Shown in pieces: positions 8,144-17,057 of a stretch of 64,000 bases of DNA. The DNA comes from Campylobacterota bacterium. GTDB lineage: Bacteria; Campylobacterota; Campylobacteria; Campylobacterales; Sulfurimonadaceae. Position 1 is the stretch's first letter. Each line of letters starts with the position of its first letter. A program made the position numbers and the translations under genes. The notes under the pieces were generated by a model, which was not told the DNA's origin, did no database searches, and saw only the letters and a list, made by a program, of their open reading frames with translations. The stretch lies in contig JBFMGG010000003.1 of assembly GCA_040752835.1 (NCBI GenBank), positions 124,001 to 188,000 on the forward strand. Reading direction: 5' to 3'.

Positions 8144-8165
8144 TATTATAACCCATTATTATAAC
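8144..8165. repeat. TATTATAAC direct repeats at the LysR promoter
   Basis: TATTATAAC occurs at 8144-8152 and again at 8157-8165, separated by CCAT (period 13). Read on the minus strand each copy contains GTTATAATA, so they look like two overlapping -10 boxes for the LysR gene or a regulator site placed on them. Confidence 0.4.
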
Positions 8166-8234
8166 TATTGCAAGGGGTTTTGTCCCATATTCCCCTCCCA
8201 GTCATTCAAAAGTCAAATAGTAGGAATTTTGGGC

Positions 8235-8240
8235 TATAAT
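8235..8240 (+). promoter_or_regulatory. -10 box for the uvrD-smpB operon
   Basis: GGCTATAATTAA carries TATAAT at 8235-8240, 33 bases before the uvrD ATG. AAGGGT lies in front of the start as ribosome site. No strong -35 is visible. Confidence 0.55.
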
Positions 8241-8273
8241 TAAAATAACTTAAACACAAGGGTAACCCTCGGC

Positions 8274-10322
8274 ATGGAGAAAATTTTCTCGGATCTCAAC
8301 GAAGCGCAACGCCAAGCGGTCGAGCAGATTGACGGTCCGCTGCTGATTTTAGCGGGGGCCGGAAGCGGCAAAACCAAAACGATCACCTCCCGTCTGGCCT
8401 ACCTGCTCGATTGCGTAGGCATCCCTGCGGCCAACACGCTGACTCTCACCTTTACCAACAAAGCGGCCAAAGAGATGCGCGAGAGGGCGATGAACCTCAT
8501 CACCCAGAATTCCTATCCTCCCCTGCTGTGTACGTTCCACAAATTCGGCCTCCTGTTTTTGAAATTCCACATCCACCTGCTTGGACGGGCCAACAACTTC
8601 GTCGTGATCGATACCGACGACAAGAAAAAAATCATCAAAAAAATCAACGCCGACCTCCCCACCGCGCTGATCGCCAGTGAAATCTCCCGCTATAAAAACT
8701 CCCTCATCGATCCGGCCGAAGCCTACGCACAGGCCGAGCTGACCAATTACAAACACATCGCCAAAATCTACGAGGAGTACGAAGCCTACCTCCTCGAAAA
8801 CAATCTCGTCGATTTCGACGACCTGCTGTGCCTGACCTATCGGCTTCTCGACGAGCATCCCGAACTCTGCCGCCAGACGTCGGAAAAGTACCGCTACATC
8901 ATGATCGACGAATACCAGGATACCAACGAACTGCAGCTGCGCATTCTCCAGAAGCTCTGTACGACCCACAACAACCTGTGCGTCGTGGGCGACGACGACC
9001 AGAGCATCTACGGCTGGCGCGGCGCCCATGTGCGCAACATCCTCGAATTCGACCAGGATTTCGAAAACGCGACGGTCATCAAACTGGAACACAACTACCG
9101 TTCGACGCAGCCGATTCTCACCGTCGCCAACGCCCTGATCGAACACAACCGTTCCCGTCTGGGAAAAACCCTCATCGCGACCAAAAGCGGCGGCGATGAG
9201 GTGCAAACCATCACCTCTGGGGATGAGAGCGAAGAGTCCCAGAAAATCGCCAAGGCGATCAAAAAACTGATCGAGGAGGGGGCACGCCCCAGCGAAATCG
9301 CCGTACTCTACCGGATCAACGCGCTGAGCCGTTCGCTCGAAGAGGGGCTTAACCGGGCCGGAATCGCCTACAAGCTCGTCGGCGGCCTGCGCTTCTACGA
9401 CCGCGCCGAGATCAAAGACCTCATCAGCTACCTGCGCGTCGTCACGAACGTCCACGACAACTTTTCGCTGAAACGGATCATCAACAAACCCAAGCGCGGC
9501 CTGGGCAAAGCGACGATCGACAAGATCGAGCTCTCCGCGATGGAAGCGGGCAAATCGATGTTCGAATTCATCGCCACCCTTCCCGATGATCAGCTTGAAG
9601 CCCTCGTACGGAAAAAAAGCGCGCAGGAACTGCGCGATTTCGTTGCCGAGATTACCGAATTGCGCAGGGTGGCCGACGAAGCGATCTACCGTTTCATCGA
9701 TCTGCTTGAAGAACGTTTCAAGATCAAAGAAACTCTCAAGGGGCTCCCCGACGAAGCCGACAAAGTCTCCAACGTCGACGAGTTTTACGGTCTTTTCCGC
9801 GATTACGTCAAACAAAATCCCGAAGCCAGCCTGTCGGAATTTCTCAACGACATTACCCTGCAAAGCGAACAGGATCAGGTGGAGGGAGAGAGCATCTACA
9901 TCATGAGCATCCACGCCTCCAAGGGGCTGGAGTTCGAGCATCTCTTCGTCATCGGCCTCGAAGAGGGATTCCTTCCCCTCATCGGAGACGGCAGCGACCT
10001 TGAAGAGGAACGGCGGCTGGGCTACGTCGCCCTCACCCGCGCCAAAAGCGCGCTGACCCTCTCGAGCGTCAACAGCCGTTTTTACAAAGGCCGCCGAACC
10101 GAGCTGCAGCGCAGCCGTTTCATTAACGAAGCGGGCCTGTGCGAAGGCTCCCTCATCCTCGAAAAAAACACCTCCTACAAAAAAGGGGATCTCGTCCGTC
10201 ACAAAATCTTCGGTGCCGGACGGGTCGAAGGGGTGAGCAAATCGGGACGGGAATTCAAGCTGCTCATCAACTTTGGCGGAAACAAACGCGAAATCCTCGC
10301 TTCGTTCGTGGAGAAGCTCTGA
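8274..10322 (+). CDS. uvrD: ATP-dependent 3'-5' DNA helicase, UvrD/PcrA family
   Basis: This superfamily 1A helicase of 682 residues acts in nucleotide-excision and mismatch repair and removes proteins from DNA. All motifs are present: GAGSGKT (28-34), DEYQDTN near 218, DDDQSIYGWRGA, HNYRST, the SIHASKGLEFEHLFVIGLEEG motif V region, and GYVALTRAK. A C-terminal basic Tudor-like module (about 630-680, KKGDLVRHKIFGAGRV) is the tail that PcrA and UvrD use to bind RNA polymerase, which argues for UvrD/PcrA rather than Rep. It heads the run uvrD-truB-csrA-ispE-smpB. Confidence 0.93.
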   Translation: MEKIFSDLNEAQRQAVEQIDGPLLILAGAGSGKTKTITSRLAYLLDCVGIPAANTLTLTFTNKAAKEMRERAMNLITQNSYPPLLCTFHKFGLLFLKFHIHLLGRANNFVVIDTDDKKKIIKKINADLPTALIASEISRYKNSLIDPAEAYAQAELTNYKHIAKIYEEYEAYLLENNLVDFDDLLCLTYRLLDEHPELCRQTSEKYRYIMIDEYQDTNELQLRILQKLCTTHNNLCVVGDDDQSIYGWRGAHVRNILEFDQDFENATVIKLEHNYRSTQPILTVANALIEHNRSRLGKTLIATKSGGDEVQTITSGDESEESQKIAKAIKKLIEEGARPSEIAVLYRINALSRSLEEGLNRAGIAYKLVGGLRFYDRAEIKDLISYLRVVTNVHDNFSLKRIINKPKRGLGKATIDKIELSAMEAGKSMFEFIATLPDDQLEALVRKKSAQELRDFVAEITELRRVADEAIYRFIDLLEERFKIKETLKGLPDEADKVSNVDEFYGLFRDYVKQNPEASLSEFLNDITLQSEQDQVEGESIYIMSIHASKGLEFEHLFVIGLEEGFLPLIGDGSDLEEERRLGYVALTRAKSALTLSSVNSRFYKGRRTELQRSRFINEAGLCEGSLILEKNTSYKKGDLVRHKIFGAGRVEGVSKSGREFKLLINFGGNKREILASFVEKL

Positions 10323-10323
10323 C

Positions 10324-11145
10324 GTGAACCGCCTCTTCGTCGCCTACAAGCCCTCCGGGATCAGTTCCAATCAGCTTCTGGGAAGGATCAAACGCCGCTA
10401 TAAAGTCAAAAAAGCGGGCTATTCCGGTACCCTTGACCCGTTTGCCAAAGGGGTCCTGATCGTCGCGCTGGGAAATCACGGGCGGCTTTTCCGCTTCCTC
10501 AATAAAACCCCAAAACGCTATCGGGCCACACTGTGGCTGGGGGCGTCCTCCCCGACGCTCGATATCGAAGGGATCGAAACAATCCGCGAAGTCTCCCCGT
10601 TGGACGAGTCCAGGGTCCGCGACGTTCTGCGCTCCATGATCGGGGAACTCACTTATACTCCGCCCAGCTATAGCGCCAAACACGTCGACGGGAAAAGGGC
10701 TTACGAGTGGGCCCGCGAGGGGAAAGAGGTCCGCCTGGATGCCGTCACATCGACGATCCACGACATCAGCCTCGTGCACTATACCCACCCGTTCGTGACG
10801 TTCGAAGCGACCGTTTCGGAAGGGACCTATATCCGCTCGCTCGGCCTTCTGGTTGCCCGCTCACTCGGATGCGACGGCGCCCTAAGCGCCCTCGAACGCC
10901 TTAACGAAGGGCAATTTGTCTTTGAAGGTGAAAAACCTCTGGATATCAAAACCTCCCTCTCTCTTCCGAAAAACCGCTATAATGGCGATACGACTGCCGT
11001 TGCCCTGGGCCAGAAACTCTCTCGGAACGATTTTGAATGTCCCGAGAACGGCACCTACTGGATCGACAACGGCGATACGATTTCGGTCATCGCAATCGAC
11101 GACGACGGTGTCCATTACATTCTAAACAAGGTTGAAGCATGCTGA
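10324..11145 (+). CDS. truB: tRNA pseudouridine-55 synthase
   Basis: TruB modifies U55 in the T-loop of tRNAs. The protein is 273 residues from GTG 10324, one base after the uvrD stop; the N-terminus MNRLFVAYKPSGISSNQ matches the family. The catalytic aspartate is Asp38 in GYSGTLDPFAKGVL. YTPPSYSAKHVDGKRAYEWAR and the EGTYIRSL segment are the other conserved elements. It overlaps csrA by seven bases. Confidence 0.95.
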   Translation: MNRLFVAYKPSGISSNQLLGRIKRRYKVKKAGYSGTLDPFAKGVLIVALGNHGRLFRFLNKTPKRYRATLWLGASSPTLDIEGIETIREVSPLDESRVRDVLRSMIGELTYTPPSYSAKHVDGKRAYEWAREGKEVRLDAVTSTIHDISLVHYTHPFVTFEATVSEGTYIRSLGLLVARSLGCDGALSALERLNEGQFVFEGEKPLDIKTSLSLPKNRYNGDTTAVALGQKLSRNDFECPENGTYWIDNGDTISVIAIDDDGVHYILNKVEAC

Positions 11146-11372
11146 TCCTTTCCCGCAAAGCCGATGAATCCGTCATAATCGCCGATACCATCACCGTTAA
11201 AGTCGTCTCGATCGAAAAAGGGGTCGTCAAACTCGGCATCGACGCCCCCCATAACATCCGGATTCTCCGCAGCGAACTGGTCAAAGCGGTCGAACATTCC
11301 AACAAAGAGGCTTCCTCTGCCGGCAGTGACGAATCGCTGCTTCAGCAACTGGTGCACAAACTCAAATTATGA
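11139..11372 (+). CDS. csrA: Carbon storage regulator CsrA
   Basis: The small RNA-binding regulator, 77 residues, starts MLILSRKADESVIIADTITV, the invariant CsrA start. It is a little longer than the E. coli form at the C-terminus. CsrA dimers bind GGA motifs near ribosome sites and block translation; in Campylobacter and Helicobacter they control flagellin and metabolic genes. The key residues Leu4 and the conserved arginine in HNIRILR are present. Its antagonist FliW is not in this window. It is embedded between truB and ispE with overlaps at both ends, so expression follows the operon. Confidence 0.97.
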   Translation: MLILSRKADESVIIADTITVKVVSIEKGVVKLGIDAPHNIRILRSELVKAVEHSNKEASSAGSDESLLQQLVHKLKL

Positions 11373-12136
11373 TCCGCTATCCCGCTTACGCCAAAGTCAA
11401 CGTTTTTCTCAAAATCACCGGAACGAGAGGAGAATACCATACCCTCACATCCCGTTTCGTCCTCGTCAAAGAGCTTTACGATCTTTTGTGGTTCGAACCC
11501 AAAACGACCCCCGAATTTGAAATCCGGGGAGATTTCGACTGCGACGTCGGCTCGAATACGATCTACAAAGCCTACAAACACCTTCAGAGCGCCACCCGAT
11601 CCAACGCCCTCGGCGTTTTCTTCGAAACGCACGCCGTCCGCGTCGACAAAAGAATCCCCTCGTTCGCAGGCCTCGGCGGAGGGAGTTCCGATGCCGCCAC
11701 GTTCCTGCGCATGTGCAACGATGCCCTGGAGCTGGGGTTATCCAAAGACGAGCTCGCCGAAATCGGAGCCAATGTCGGGGCCGATGTTCCGTTTTTTGTC
11801 TACGGCTACGAAAGCGCCAATGTCAAGGGGATCGGTGAAATCGTCGAGCGCTACGAGGAAGCCGCAATGGCGTTCGACGTCGTCACCCCGGATATCCGCA
11901 TCAGCACCCCGGCCGTGTACCGTTACTACCGGGAGCATCTCTATGCGCCGATCACCCCGGAAGAGGCGCAGCGGCTCGAATCGACCCCTTCGCGCGATAT
12001 TCTCGCGTCCGTGAAGCCCAAAGAGGCCAACGATCTCTACCCCGCCGCACTCGGTTGTTATCCCGAGCTGAGTGAAAAAGAGGGATGGTTCTTTTCGGGG
12101 AGCGGAAGCAGTTTTTTTAAAATCAAGGATGAGTAA
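11369..12136 (+). CDS. ispE: 4-diphosphocytidyl-2-C-methyl-D-erythritol kinase
   Basis: IspE phosphorylates the fourth intermediate of the MEP isoprenoid pathway. This GHMP kinase of 255 residues has N-terminal [10 protein letters not shown], the phosphate loop [10 protein letters not shown] at 101-110, and catalytic Asp139 in GADVPFF. The C-terminal GSGSSFF motif is intact. It begins on the ATGA that ends csrA. It is somewhat shorter than the E. coli enzyme (283), as is usual in this phylum. Confidence 0.95.
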   Translation: MIRYPAYAKVNVFLKITGTRGEYHTLTSRFVLVKELYDLLWFEPKTTPEFEIRGDFDCDVGSNTIYKAYKHLQSATRSNALGVFFETHAVRVDKRIPSFAGLGGGSSDAATFLRMCNDALELGLSKDELAEIGANVGADVPFFVYGYESANVKGIGEIVERYEEAAMAFDVVTPDIRISTPAVYRYYREHLYAPITPEEAQRLESTPSRDILASVKPKEANDLYPAALGCYPELSEKEGWFFSGSGSSFFKIKDE

Positions 12137-12138
12137 CC

Positions 12139-12591
12139 ATGGGTGAAACGATCGCCACCAATAAAAAAGCTTTTTTTGACTACCACATCGAAGAGAAGTT
12201 CGAAGCGGGACTCGAACTGATGGGGAGCGAAGTCAAAGCGATCCGTGCGGGGCGCGTCAACCTCAAAGACGGCTTTGTGAAAATCGTCAAAGGGGAAGCC
12301 TTCGTTTTCAACGTTCACATCGGCCACCTCGAAACGACCCACCGCCATTACGGCCACGAAGAGCGCCGGGCACGCAAACTTCTCCTGCACAAAAAACAGA
12401 TCGACAAAATGTTTAAAGCGGTTGAGAAAGAGGGATTTACCCTGGTTCCGCTCAGCCTCTACTTCAACGACCGCAACATCGCCAAAATGCAGGTGGCGAT
12501 CGTCAAAGGGAAAAAACTTTACGACAAACGCGAAGACCTCAAACAAAAAGACATCAAACGCGATATCGAAAGAGCCCTGAAGGGGGAATGA
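12139..12591 (+). CDS. smpB: SsrA-binding protein SmpB
   Basis: SmpB carries tmRNA into stalled ribosomes. The 150-residue protein has the standard layout: [37 protein letters not shown], then the [10 protein letters not shown] stretch, and a basic C-terminal tail with [16 protein letters not shown] that enters the mRNA channel. It is the last gene of the uvrD run. The tmRNA gene itself is not in the window. Confidence 0.96.
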   Translation: MGETIATNKKAFFDYHIEEKFEAGLELMGSEVKAIRAGRVNLKDGFVKIVKGEAFVFNVHIGHLETTHRHYGHEERRARKLLLHKKQIDKMFKAVEKEGFTLVPLSLYFNDRNIAKMQVAIVKGKKLYDKREDLKQKDIKRDIERALKGE

Positions 12592-12673
12592 CGCTCGGCA
12601 CGAAACGCTCGTAGAATGGGCGTTCAAACAAAGAATGAAACGGAAGTTTTTCGAAGGAAGAAGAGAAAAGGTG

Positions 12674-12691
12674 CCGCCGAAGAAGCGGCGG
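12674..12691 (-). terminator. Terminator after rplS
   Basis: CCGCCG / CGGCGG with a six-base loop sits five bases beyond the rplS stop. On the minus strand it is followed by CACCTTTTCTCTTC, a broken T-run. It probably ends the ffh-rplS transcript and, on the other strand, separates it from smpB. Confidence 0.6.
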
Positions 12692-12695
12692 AAAA

Positions 12696-13052
12696 TTATT
12701 TGCGGAGTTCTTTAATACGTGCTGCTTTACCGGCAAGGTCACGGAGATAGAACAATTTGGCGCGGCGTACGCGGCCACGGCGAAGAACTTCGATTTTCTC
12801 GAGGCTGTCGCTGTAGATCGGGAAGATACGCTCGATACCGACGCCGTTGGCACCGATTTTACGTACAGTGATGGTTTTGCTGACGCCTTCGCCGCGGACA
12901 GCAATACATACACCTTCGTAGTTTTGAACGCGAGATTTTTCACCTTCTGTAATGGTTACGGCCAAACGAAGGGTATCACCTGCGCGAAAGTCAGGAATTT
13001 CTTTACCGGCGATTTGCGCTTGCTCGAAGCTAGCGATGTACTTATTTTTCAT
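12696..13052 (-). CDS. rplS: 50S ribosomal protein L19
   Basis: L19 lies at the interface of the ribosomal subunits. The 118-residue protein shows [30 protein letters not shown] and the [34 protein letters not shown] core that defines the family. AAGGACAT precedes the ATG. Its start overlaps the end of trmD by 11 bases. It is the last gene of the ribosome-assembly operon. Confidence 0.97.
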   Translation of the reverse strand: MKNKYIASFEQAQIAGKEIPDFRAGDTLRLAVTITEGEKSRVQNYEGVCIAVRGEGVSKTITVRKIGANGVGIERIFPIYSDSLEKIEVLRRGRVRRAKLFYLRDLAGKAARIKELRK

Positions 13053-13737
13053 AAGATGTCCTTATTTTATGCTTTAGAAGCTGCTCCGGCCTGAAGAATT
13101 TTGTTTTGCATTCAGACAGAGACGATTTTAGTGCATGAATTTTACTATGGTTTCCCTTTAAATATTCTGATGGGACAGCCATATTCTCATAAACAGCGGG
13201 TTTTCCAAACGTCGGTGCTTCCAAAAGTGGCGTTTCGAAGCTTTCGTAATCGAGCGATTCGCTGTTTCCGAGTACCCCTTCGAGATTTCGTACGATCGCA
13301 TCGGTCATCACGAGGGAGGGCAGTTCACCCCCTGTGAGGACATAATCGCCTATGCTGAAGATTTCGTCGGCAAAGGTTTCGATCACCCGCTCGTCGATCC
13401 CTTCGTAGCGCCCGCTGACGAAAACGACGTGTCTTTTGGTCGCGAGACGCTTGGCGTCGTTCTGGGTAAACTGCTTTCCGACGGGTGCGGCAAAGATGAC
13501 ATGAGCATCCGAGGGCAGCGTACGCAGCGCATCAAAAAGCGGCTGCGGAACCATCACCATCCCCGCGCCGCCTCCGGCAGCCGTGTCGTCGACTTTGGCA
13601 TGCTTGGACGTGCTGAAATCCCTCGGATTGAGATAGTCCACATCAAACCGTCCCGCCTCGATCGCCCGCTTGAGGATCGAATCCTGGAAGTATCCCTCGA
13701 TCAGGTTGGAAAAGAGCGTAACGTAAGTGAAGCGCAT
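13042..13737 (-). CDS. trmD: tRNA (guanine-37-N1) methyltransferase
   Basis: TrmD methylates G37 next to the anticodon and prevents +1 frameshifts. It is 231 residues from ATG 13737, where ATGA overlaps the rimM stop. The N-terminus [17 protein letters not shown] and the trefoil-knot SAM site [12 protein letters not shown] near residues 125-136 are intact. An in-frame upstream start would run into rimM and is rejected. Confidence 0.95.
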   Translation of the reverse strand: MRFTYVTLFSNLIEGYFQDSILKRAIEAGRFDVDYLNPRDFSTSKHAKVDDTAAGGGAGMVMVPQPLFDALRTLPSDAHVIFAAPVGKQFTQNDAKRLATKRHVVFVSGRYEGIDERVIETFADEIFSIGDYVLTGGELPSLVMTDAIVRNLEGVLGNSESLDYESFETPLLEAPTFGKPAVYENMAVPSEYLKGNHSKIHALKSSLSECKTKFFRPEQLLKHKIRTSYEK

Positions 13738-14291
13738 CAGGAGGCTTCCAGGAGGTCCAGTCCGCCCCGGACGCGAACCGTTTTGGCCTCCGTGTCGCAT
13801 GCGATGACGTAATGATCGATGTAGGGGATCAGAAACGTCGGGGGAAGCCCCCGTGCCGCGAGCGCCGCATCGGTCGCTACGAGAAGATAGTCCTGCGCGC
13901 CGATCCGCTCGATTTCACGGATCGTGCCCAGGCTCACCTCCCCCTCCGTGACGCTGAGGCCGATCAGGTCGAACCAGAAGAACTCCCCTTCCTCCAGGCC
14001 GCACCGCTCACGGGTTGCTTCTTTGGTCGTAAAAAGCTTCGCGTTGGTCAGGGCTTTGGCCGCTTCGGGAGTGGTGTACCCCTCAAGACGTACGATTTCA
14101 CGCTCCGGATTGTACGATTCGAGCGTAATAACGGTACCGTTTTCAAGGGTAAACGTGGAACCGGCACGGAACTGTTCGGGGAAGTCGGTGTGGAGGTTGA
14201 GTTTCATGTCGCCCTTGAGGCCGACGGTACGGCCCAGGGTGGCGACGTGCAGCCAATCGGAAGAGAGGGTGTTACGAAAGCGGTTCGACAT
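13737..14291 (-). CDS. rimM: Ribosome maturation factor RimM
   Basis: RimM assists assembly of the 30S head and binds S19. The 184-residue protein has an N-terminal barrel with VATLGRTVGLKGDMKLNLHTDFPEQF (about 15-40) and a C-terminal PRC barrel ending FLIPYIDHYVIACD. It lies in the standard position between the KH protein and trmD and overlaps both. The first ten residues could be extra if an internal start were used. Confidence 0.93.
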   Translation of the reverse strand: MSNRFRNTLSSDWLHVATLGRTVGLKGDMKLNLHTDFPEQFRAGSTFTLENGTVITLESYNPEREIVRLEGYTTPEAAKALTNAKLFTTKEATRERCGLEEGEFFWFDLIGLSVTEGEVSLGTIREIERIGAQDYLLVATDAALAARGLPPTFLIPYIDHYVIACDTEAKTVRVRGGLDLLEAS

Positions 14292-14511
14292 TGATGCGGT
14301 AACTTTTTCCGTCTTTGGCCTTGCAGCCCGAGATGACCGTTTTGATCGCGCCGATCATCTTCCCTTCTTTGCCGATGAGTTTGCCCACATCCGCCTGGTT
14401 GGCGTAAAGGACGATCTCGGTTACTTCGTCGCCTTCAAACGACTCTACTCTGATATCTTCAGGATAGGCGGCGATCAGCTTTGCGAATCCCGCGACGAAG
14501 TCGGCTACCAT
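14272..14511 (-). CDS. khpA: KH-domain RNA-binding protein KhpA
   Basis: A 79-residue single KH domain. The RNA-binding loop is GKLIGKEGKMIGAIKTVI, the GxxG signature being GKEG. KhpA with KhpB acts as a global RNA chaperone in Gram-positive bacteria; its role in Campylobacterota is less clear. It is placed between rpsP and rimM as in many bacteria, two bases after rpsP. Confidence 0.9.
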   Translation of the reverse strand: MVADFVAGFAKLIAAYPEDIRVESFEGDEVTEIVLYANQADVGKLIGKEGKMIGAIKTVISGCKAKDGKSYRINVEPLS

Positions 14512-14513
14512 GC

Positions 14514-14744
14514 TTATTTACCGGTAATTTTTTTAACGCGGTCAGACATTTGAGCGCCGACGCTCAGCCAGTAGTTCAGACGCTCTTCGTCGATTTTCGT
14601 CGTGATAGGATCGGTCATCGGGTTGTAGTATCCGATCAGTTCGATCCATCCGCCGTCACGGCGTTTGCGGCTGTCAGTTACCGCGATACGGTAGAAAGGT
14701 TGTTTTTTACGTCCCATACGGGTCAAGCGAATGACGGTTGCCAT
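14514..14744 (-). CDS. rpsP: 30S ribosomal protein S16
   Basis: The 76-residue S16 starts [20 protein letters not shown], with the family core [20 protein letters not shown] choose ATG 14744, which has AAGGAAACACAC in front; a longer frame upstream adds non-family residues. It opens the block that continues with khpA, rimM, trmD and rplS and lies downstream of the attenuator-like region. Confidence 0.97.
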   Translation of the reverse strand: MATVIRLTRMGRKKQPFYRIAVTDSRKRRDGGWIELIGYYNPMTDPITTKIDEERLNYWLSVGAQMSDRVKKITGK

Positions 14745-14804
14745 GTGTGTTTCCTTGGTGTTAATTTTCACGCTAAAAGTAGCTTAGAAGAGTGTTTTGC
14801 CCAC

Positions 14805-14878
14805 AAAAGCAAAAGAAAAACCTCTAAACCGCTTTGAACGCTAAGCGAGAGGCTTTTCCAAGCCCTTCGCTTAACGTT
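14805..14878 (-). promoter_or_regulatory. Attenuator-like competing hairpins between ffh and rpsP
   Basis: On the minus strand, structure A pairs the arm at 14878-14867 with the arm at 14848-14837 (12 positions, one mismatch) and has an inner GGCTT/AAGCC stem. Structure B pairs CCTCT (14852-14848) and the following CGCTT with AAGCG and AGAGG (14825-14821). B is followed directly by TTTTTCTTTTGCTTTTG (14820-14804), so B is an intrinsic terminator. A and B share the segment 14852-14837 and cannot both form. No clear -10 lies between here and rpsP, so the ribosomal genes may depend on read-through from ffh. Confidence 0.5.
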
Positions 14879-14889
14879 CCCATCGGGGA

Positions 14890-16239
14890 TCAGCGCGGAA
14901 GCTGCATCCCTTTCATCTGCCCCATCATGCTCTGCAGATTCTTCATCCCCTCTTTGCCCGAAAACTTTTTCGCCATTTTCGATGCGTTTTTGAACTGTTT
15001 GAGGATCCGGTTGACTTCGATGATCGACAACCCCGCCCCTTTGGCAAGACGGGCTTTGCGGCTGTTGTTGAGCAGCTCAGGGTCTTCGCGCTCTTTCATC
15101 GTCATCGACGAAACGAGGGCCTTGATCTTTTTGAGCTCGCCGGAGTTTTCCAGATCAAAATCCTTGAGCGCGGAAGCCATGTTCCCCATCCCCGGGATCA
15201 TCCCGATCAGCGATTTCATGCTCCCCATTTTTTTGAGGCTCTCCATCTGCTCGAGGAAGTCATTAAAGTTGAACTCCCCCTTTTTGATCTTTTTGGTCAG
15301 CTGTTTGGCTTTCTTTTCATCGATCACCGAAGCGGTCTTCTCGGCCAGCCCTTCGATGTCTCCCAAGCCCATCAGACGGTTGACGATGCGGTCGGGAAGG
15401 AAAATCTCGAGATCTTCCATCTTCTCCCCGGCACCGATAAAGCGCAGGGGGACCTGGATCTGCGACGCGATGCCCAGGGCCACGCCTCCTCTGGAGTCGC
15501 CGTCGTACTTGGTGAGGATGACACCGTCGATCCCGATTTTCTCGTTGAACGTCGCGGCGGTACGGACGGCATCCTGCCCCGCCAAAGAGTCGGCAACGTA
15601 GAAAATTTCGTGCGGGTTGGCCGCCGCTTTGACTTCGGCAAGTTCCTCCATCAGCGCCTCGTCGATCGCAAGGCGTCCGGCGGTATCGATGAGTACGACG
15701 TCAACAAGCCCTTTACGGGCGTGTTCCATCGCCCCTTTGACCACTTCGACGGGATTTTTCGTCGCATCGTCGGCGTAGAGTTCGACGTCGATCGCGCCGC
15801 ACACCTGCCGCAGCTGCTCGACCGCCGCCAGACGCTGGAGGTCGGCCGCGACGACGAGGACTTTTTTCTTCTGGCGCACTTTGAGCCAGTTCGCCAGCTT
15901 CCCGGTCGTCGTCGTTTTTCCCGATCCTTGCAGACCGGTCATCAAAATGACCGTCGGAGAGACGGGGGCGTAGACGAAACCGCTTTTCCCCGGTACTTCG
16001 AGCAGCGCATGCAGCGACGTACGCAAAGCGTCCAGGAACTGGTCCTTGCCGATTCCGTTTTGCTTGGTCTGGAGTTCGACGGAGTCAATCAGTTCTTTGA
16101 CGACTTTGTGGTGAACATCCGCTTTGAGAAGCGCTTTTTTCAGCTCGCCCAGCGCTTTGGTAAGCGCCTTTTCATCGTCGTGGAAACGGATTTTGCGTAT
16201 GGCCGATGTAAACGATTCTGTCAGCGTGTCGAACACCAA
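14890..16239 (-). CDS. ffh: Signal recognition particle GTPase Ffh
   Basis: Ffh with 4.5S RNA targets nascent membrane proteins to FtsY and SecYEG. In 449 residues it has the N domain (1-85), the GTPase domain with GLQGSGKTTT at 102-111 and DTAGR, TKYDGDSRGG further on, and a methionine-rich M domain from about 300 ending in MMGQMKGM. It is the first gene of the operon with rpsP, khpA, rimM, trmD and rplS. A TATAAT box lies upstream at 16287-16282. Confidence 0.97.
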   Translation of the reverse strand: MVFDTLTESFTSAIRKIRFHDDEKALTKALGELKKALLKADVHHKVVKELIDSVELQTKQNGIGKDQFLDALRTSLHALLEVPGKSGFVYAPVSPTVILMTGLQGSGKTTTTGKLANWLKVRQKKKVLVVAADLQRLAAVEQLRQVCGAIDVELYADDATKNPVEVVKGAMEHARKGLVDVVLIDTAGRLAIDEALMEELAEVKAAANPHEIFYVADSLAGQDAVRTAATFNEKIGIDGVILTKYDGDSRGGVALGIASQIQVPLRFIGAGEKMEDLEIFLPDRIVNRLMGLGDIEGLAEKTASVIDEKKAKQLTKKIKKGEFNFNDFLEQMESLKKMGSMKSLIGMIPGMGNMASALKDFDLENSGELKKIKALVSSMTMKEREDPELLNNSRKARLAKGAGLSIIEVNRILKQFKNASKMAKKFSGKEGMKNLQSMMGQMKGMQLPR

Positions 16240-16281
16240 AAACTCCTGAATGTGACCTCAATAGGGTGTAAAAAGTTTCGA

Positions 16282-16287
16282 ATTATA
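16282..16287 (-). promoter_or_regulatory. -10 box for ffh
   Basis: TATAAT on the minus strand, 43 bases before the ffh ATG. The 83-base gap also holds a small palindrome AGACTTTAGAGTCT (16307-16320) just after the rluD-like stop codon, with no T-run. Confidence 0.55.
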
Positions 16288-16322
16288 CTTAATTTTTGCT
16301 TGATTTAGACTTTAGAGTCTTA

Positions 16323-17057
16323 TCAACTCCCGAAATGGGCGAAAATCGTCGGCTCGGGCGCTTCGAACGTCTGCCCGAGCAGGGTCACCTTTTTCGCATG
16401 AAGCATCACCCGTTTGGAAGGGCGTCCGCCGTAGCTCTCGTCCCCGATGATAGGGTGTTGCGCAAATTTCATGTGCGCGCGTATCTGGTGGGTTCGGCCG
16501 TGATGGATCACGAGCTGTACCTTCGTTTTTTTCGCCGAGACTTCCAGCGGGGTCACCTCGGTGATCGCGGGTTTCCCTTTTTTCGAAACTTTGGTGTAGG
16601 CCTTGTTCCCTTTTTTCTCGGTAAAAAGCGGCTGATCGATCACGAACGGTTCGCTGACGATGCCGTCCACCCAGGCGACGTACTCTTTGTAGACGCGGTC
16701 GCGTTTGAACTCTTGAATCGCTTTGAGGCGGAACTCTTCGTTTTTGACGAGCATGAGCACCCCGCTCGTTTCACGGTCGAGCCGGTGGAGCAGCTGGCTT
16801 CCTTTGAACTGCCGCTCAATTTCATCGGAGTTCATAAACGCCGGTTTGTCGACGACGATCAGATTCCCGTCTTCGAAAATCGGCCGGATTTTTTCGACTT
16901 TCTGGACGATGAAAACGGTTTTTGGGCTGATCTCGCCGCGTGCGATCATTACTTTGGAATTGCCGACGTACACGAGTCCGCGGTCGATGAGCGATTTGGC
17001 TTCGGAGTTCGAGATCCCCTCTTGCTGGGCTAATAGTTTATACGCTTTTTCTTTCAT
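16323..17057 (-). CDS. RNA pseudouridine synthase, RluC/RluD family
   Basis: The 244-residue enzyme has an N-terminal S4-like domain (about 1-55, ISNSEAKSLIDRGLVYVGN), then the catalytic core with Asp94 in HRLDRETSG and HHGRTHQIRAHM. It isomerises uridine in ribosomal or transfer RNA; the exact position is not readable from sequence. It begins on the ATGA ending waaA, and the order with waaA and flgZ is the one I remember from Helicobacter. Confidence 0.9.
   Translation of the reverse strand: MKEKAYKLLAQQEGISNSEAKSLIDRGLVYVGNSKVMIARGEISPKTVFIVQKVEKIRPIFEDGNLIVVDKPAFMNSDEIERQFKGSQLLHRLDRETSGVLMLVKNEEFRLKAIQEFKRDRVYKEYVAWVDGIVSEPFVIDQPLFTEKKGNKAYTKVSKKGKPAITEVTPLEVSAKKTKVQLVIHHGRTHQIRAHMKFAQHPIIGDESYGGRPSKRVMLHAKKVTLLGQTFEAPEPTIFAHFGS

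Noticed and set aside
8349-10202. Long minus-strand frame opposite uvrD
   Set aside because: Antisense frame of a gene whose helicase motifs are complete; no motif or ribosome site of its own.
14745-14890. tRNA or 4.5S RNA gene in the ffh-rpsP gap
   Set aside because: The hairpins lack a cloverleaf, a T-loop or the SRP tetraloop, and the T-run marks a terminator.
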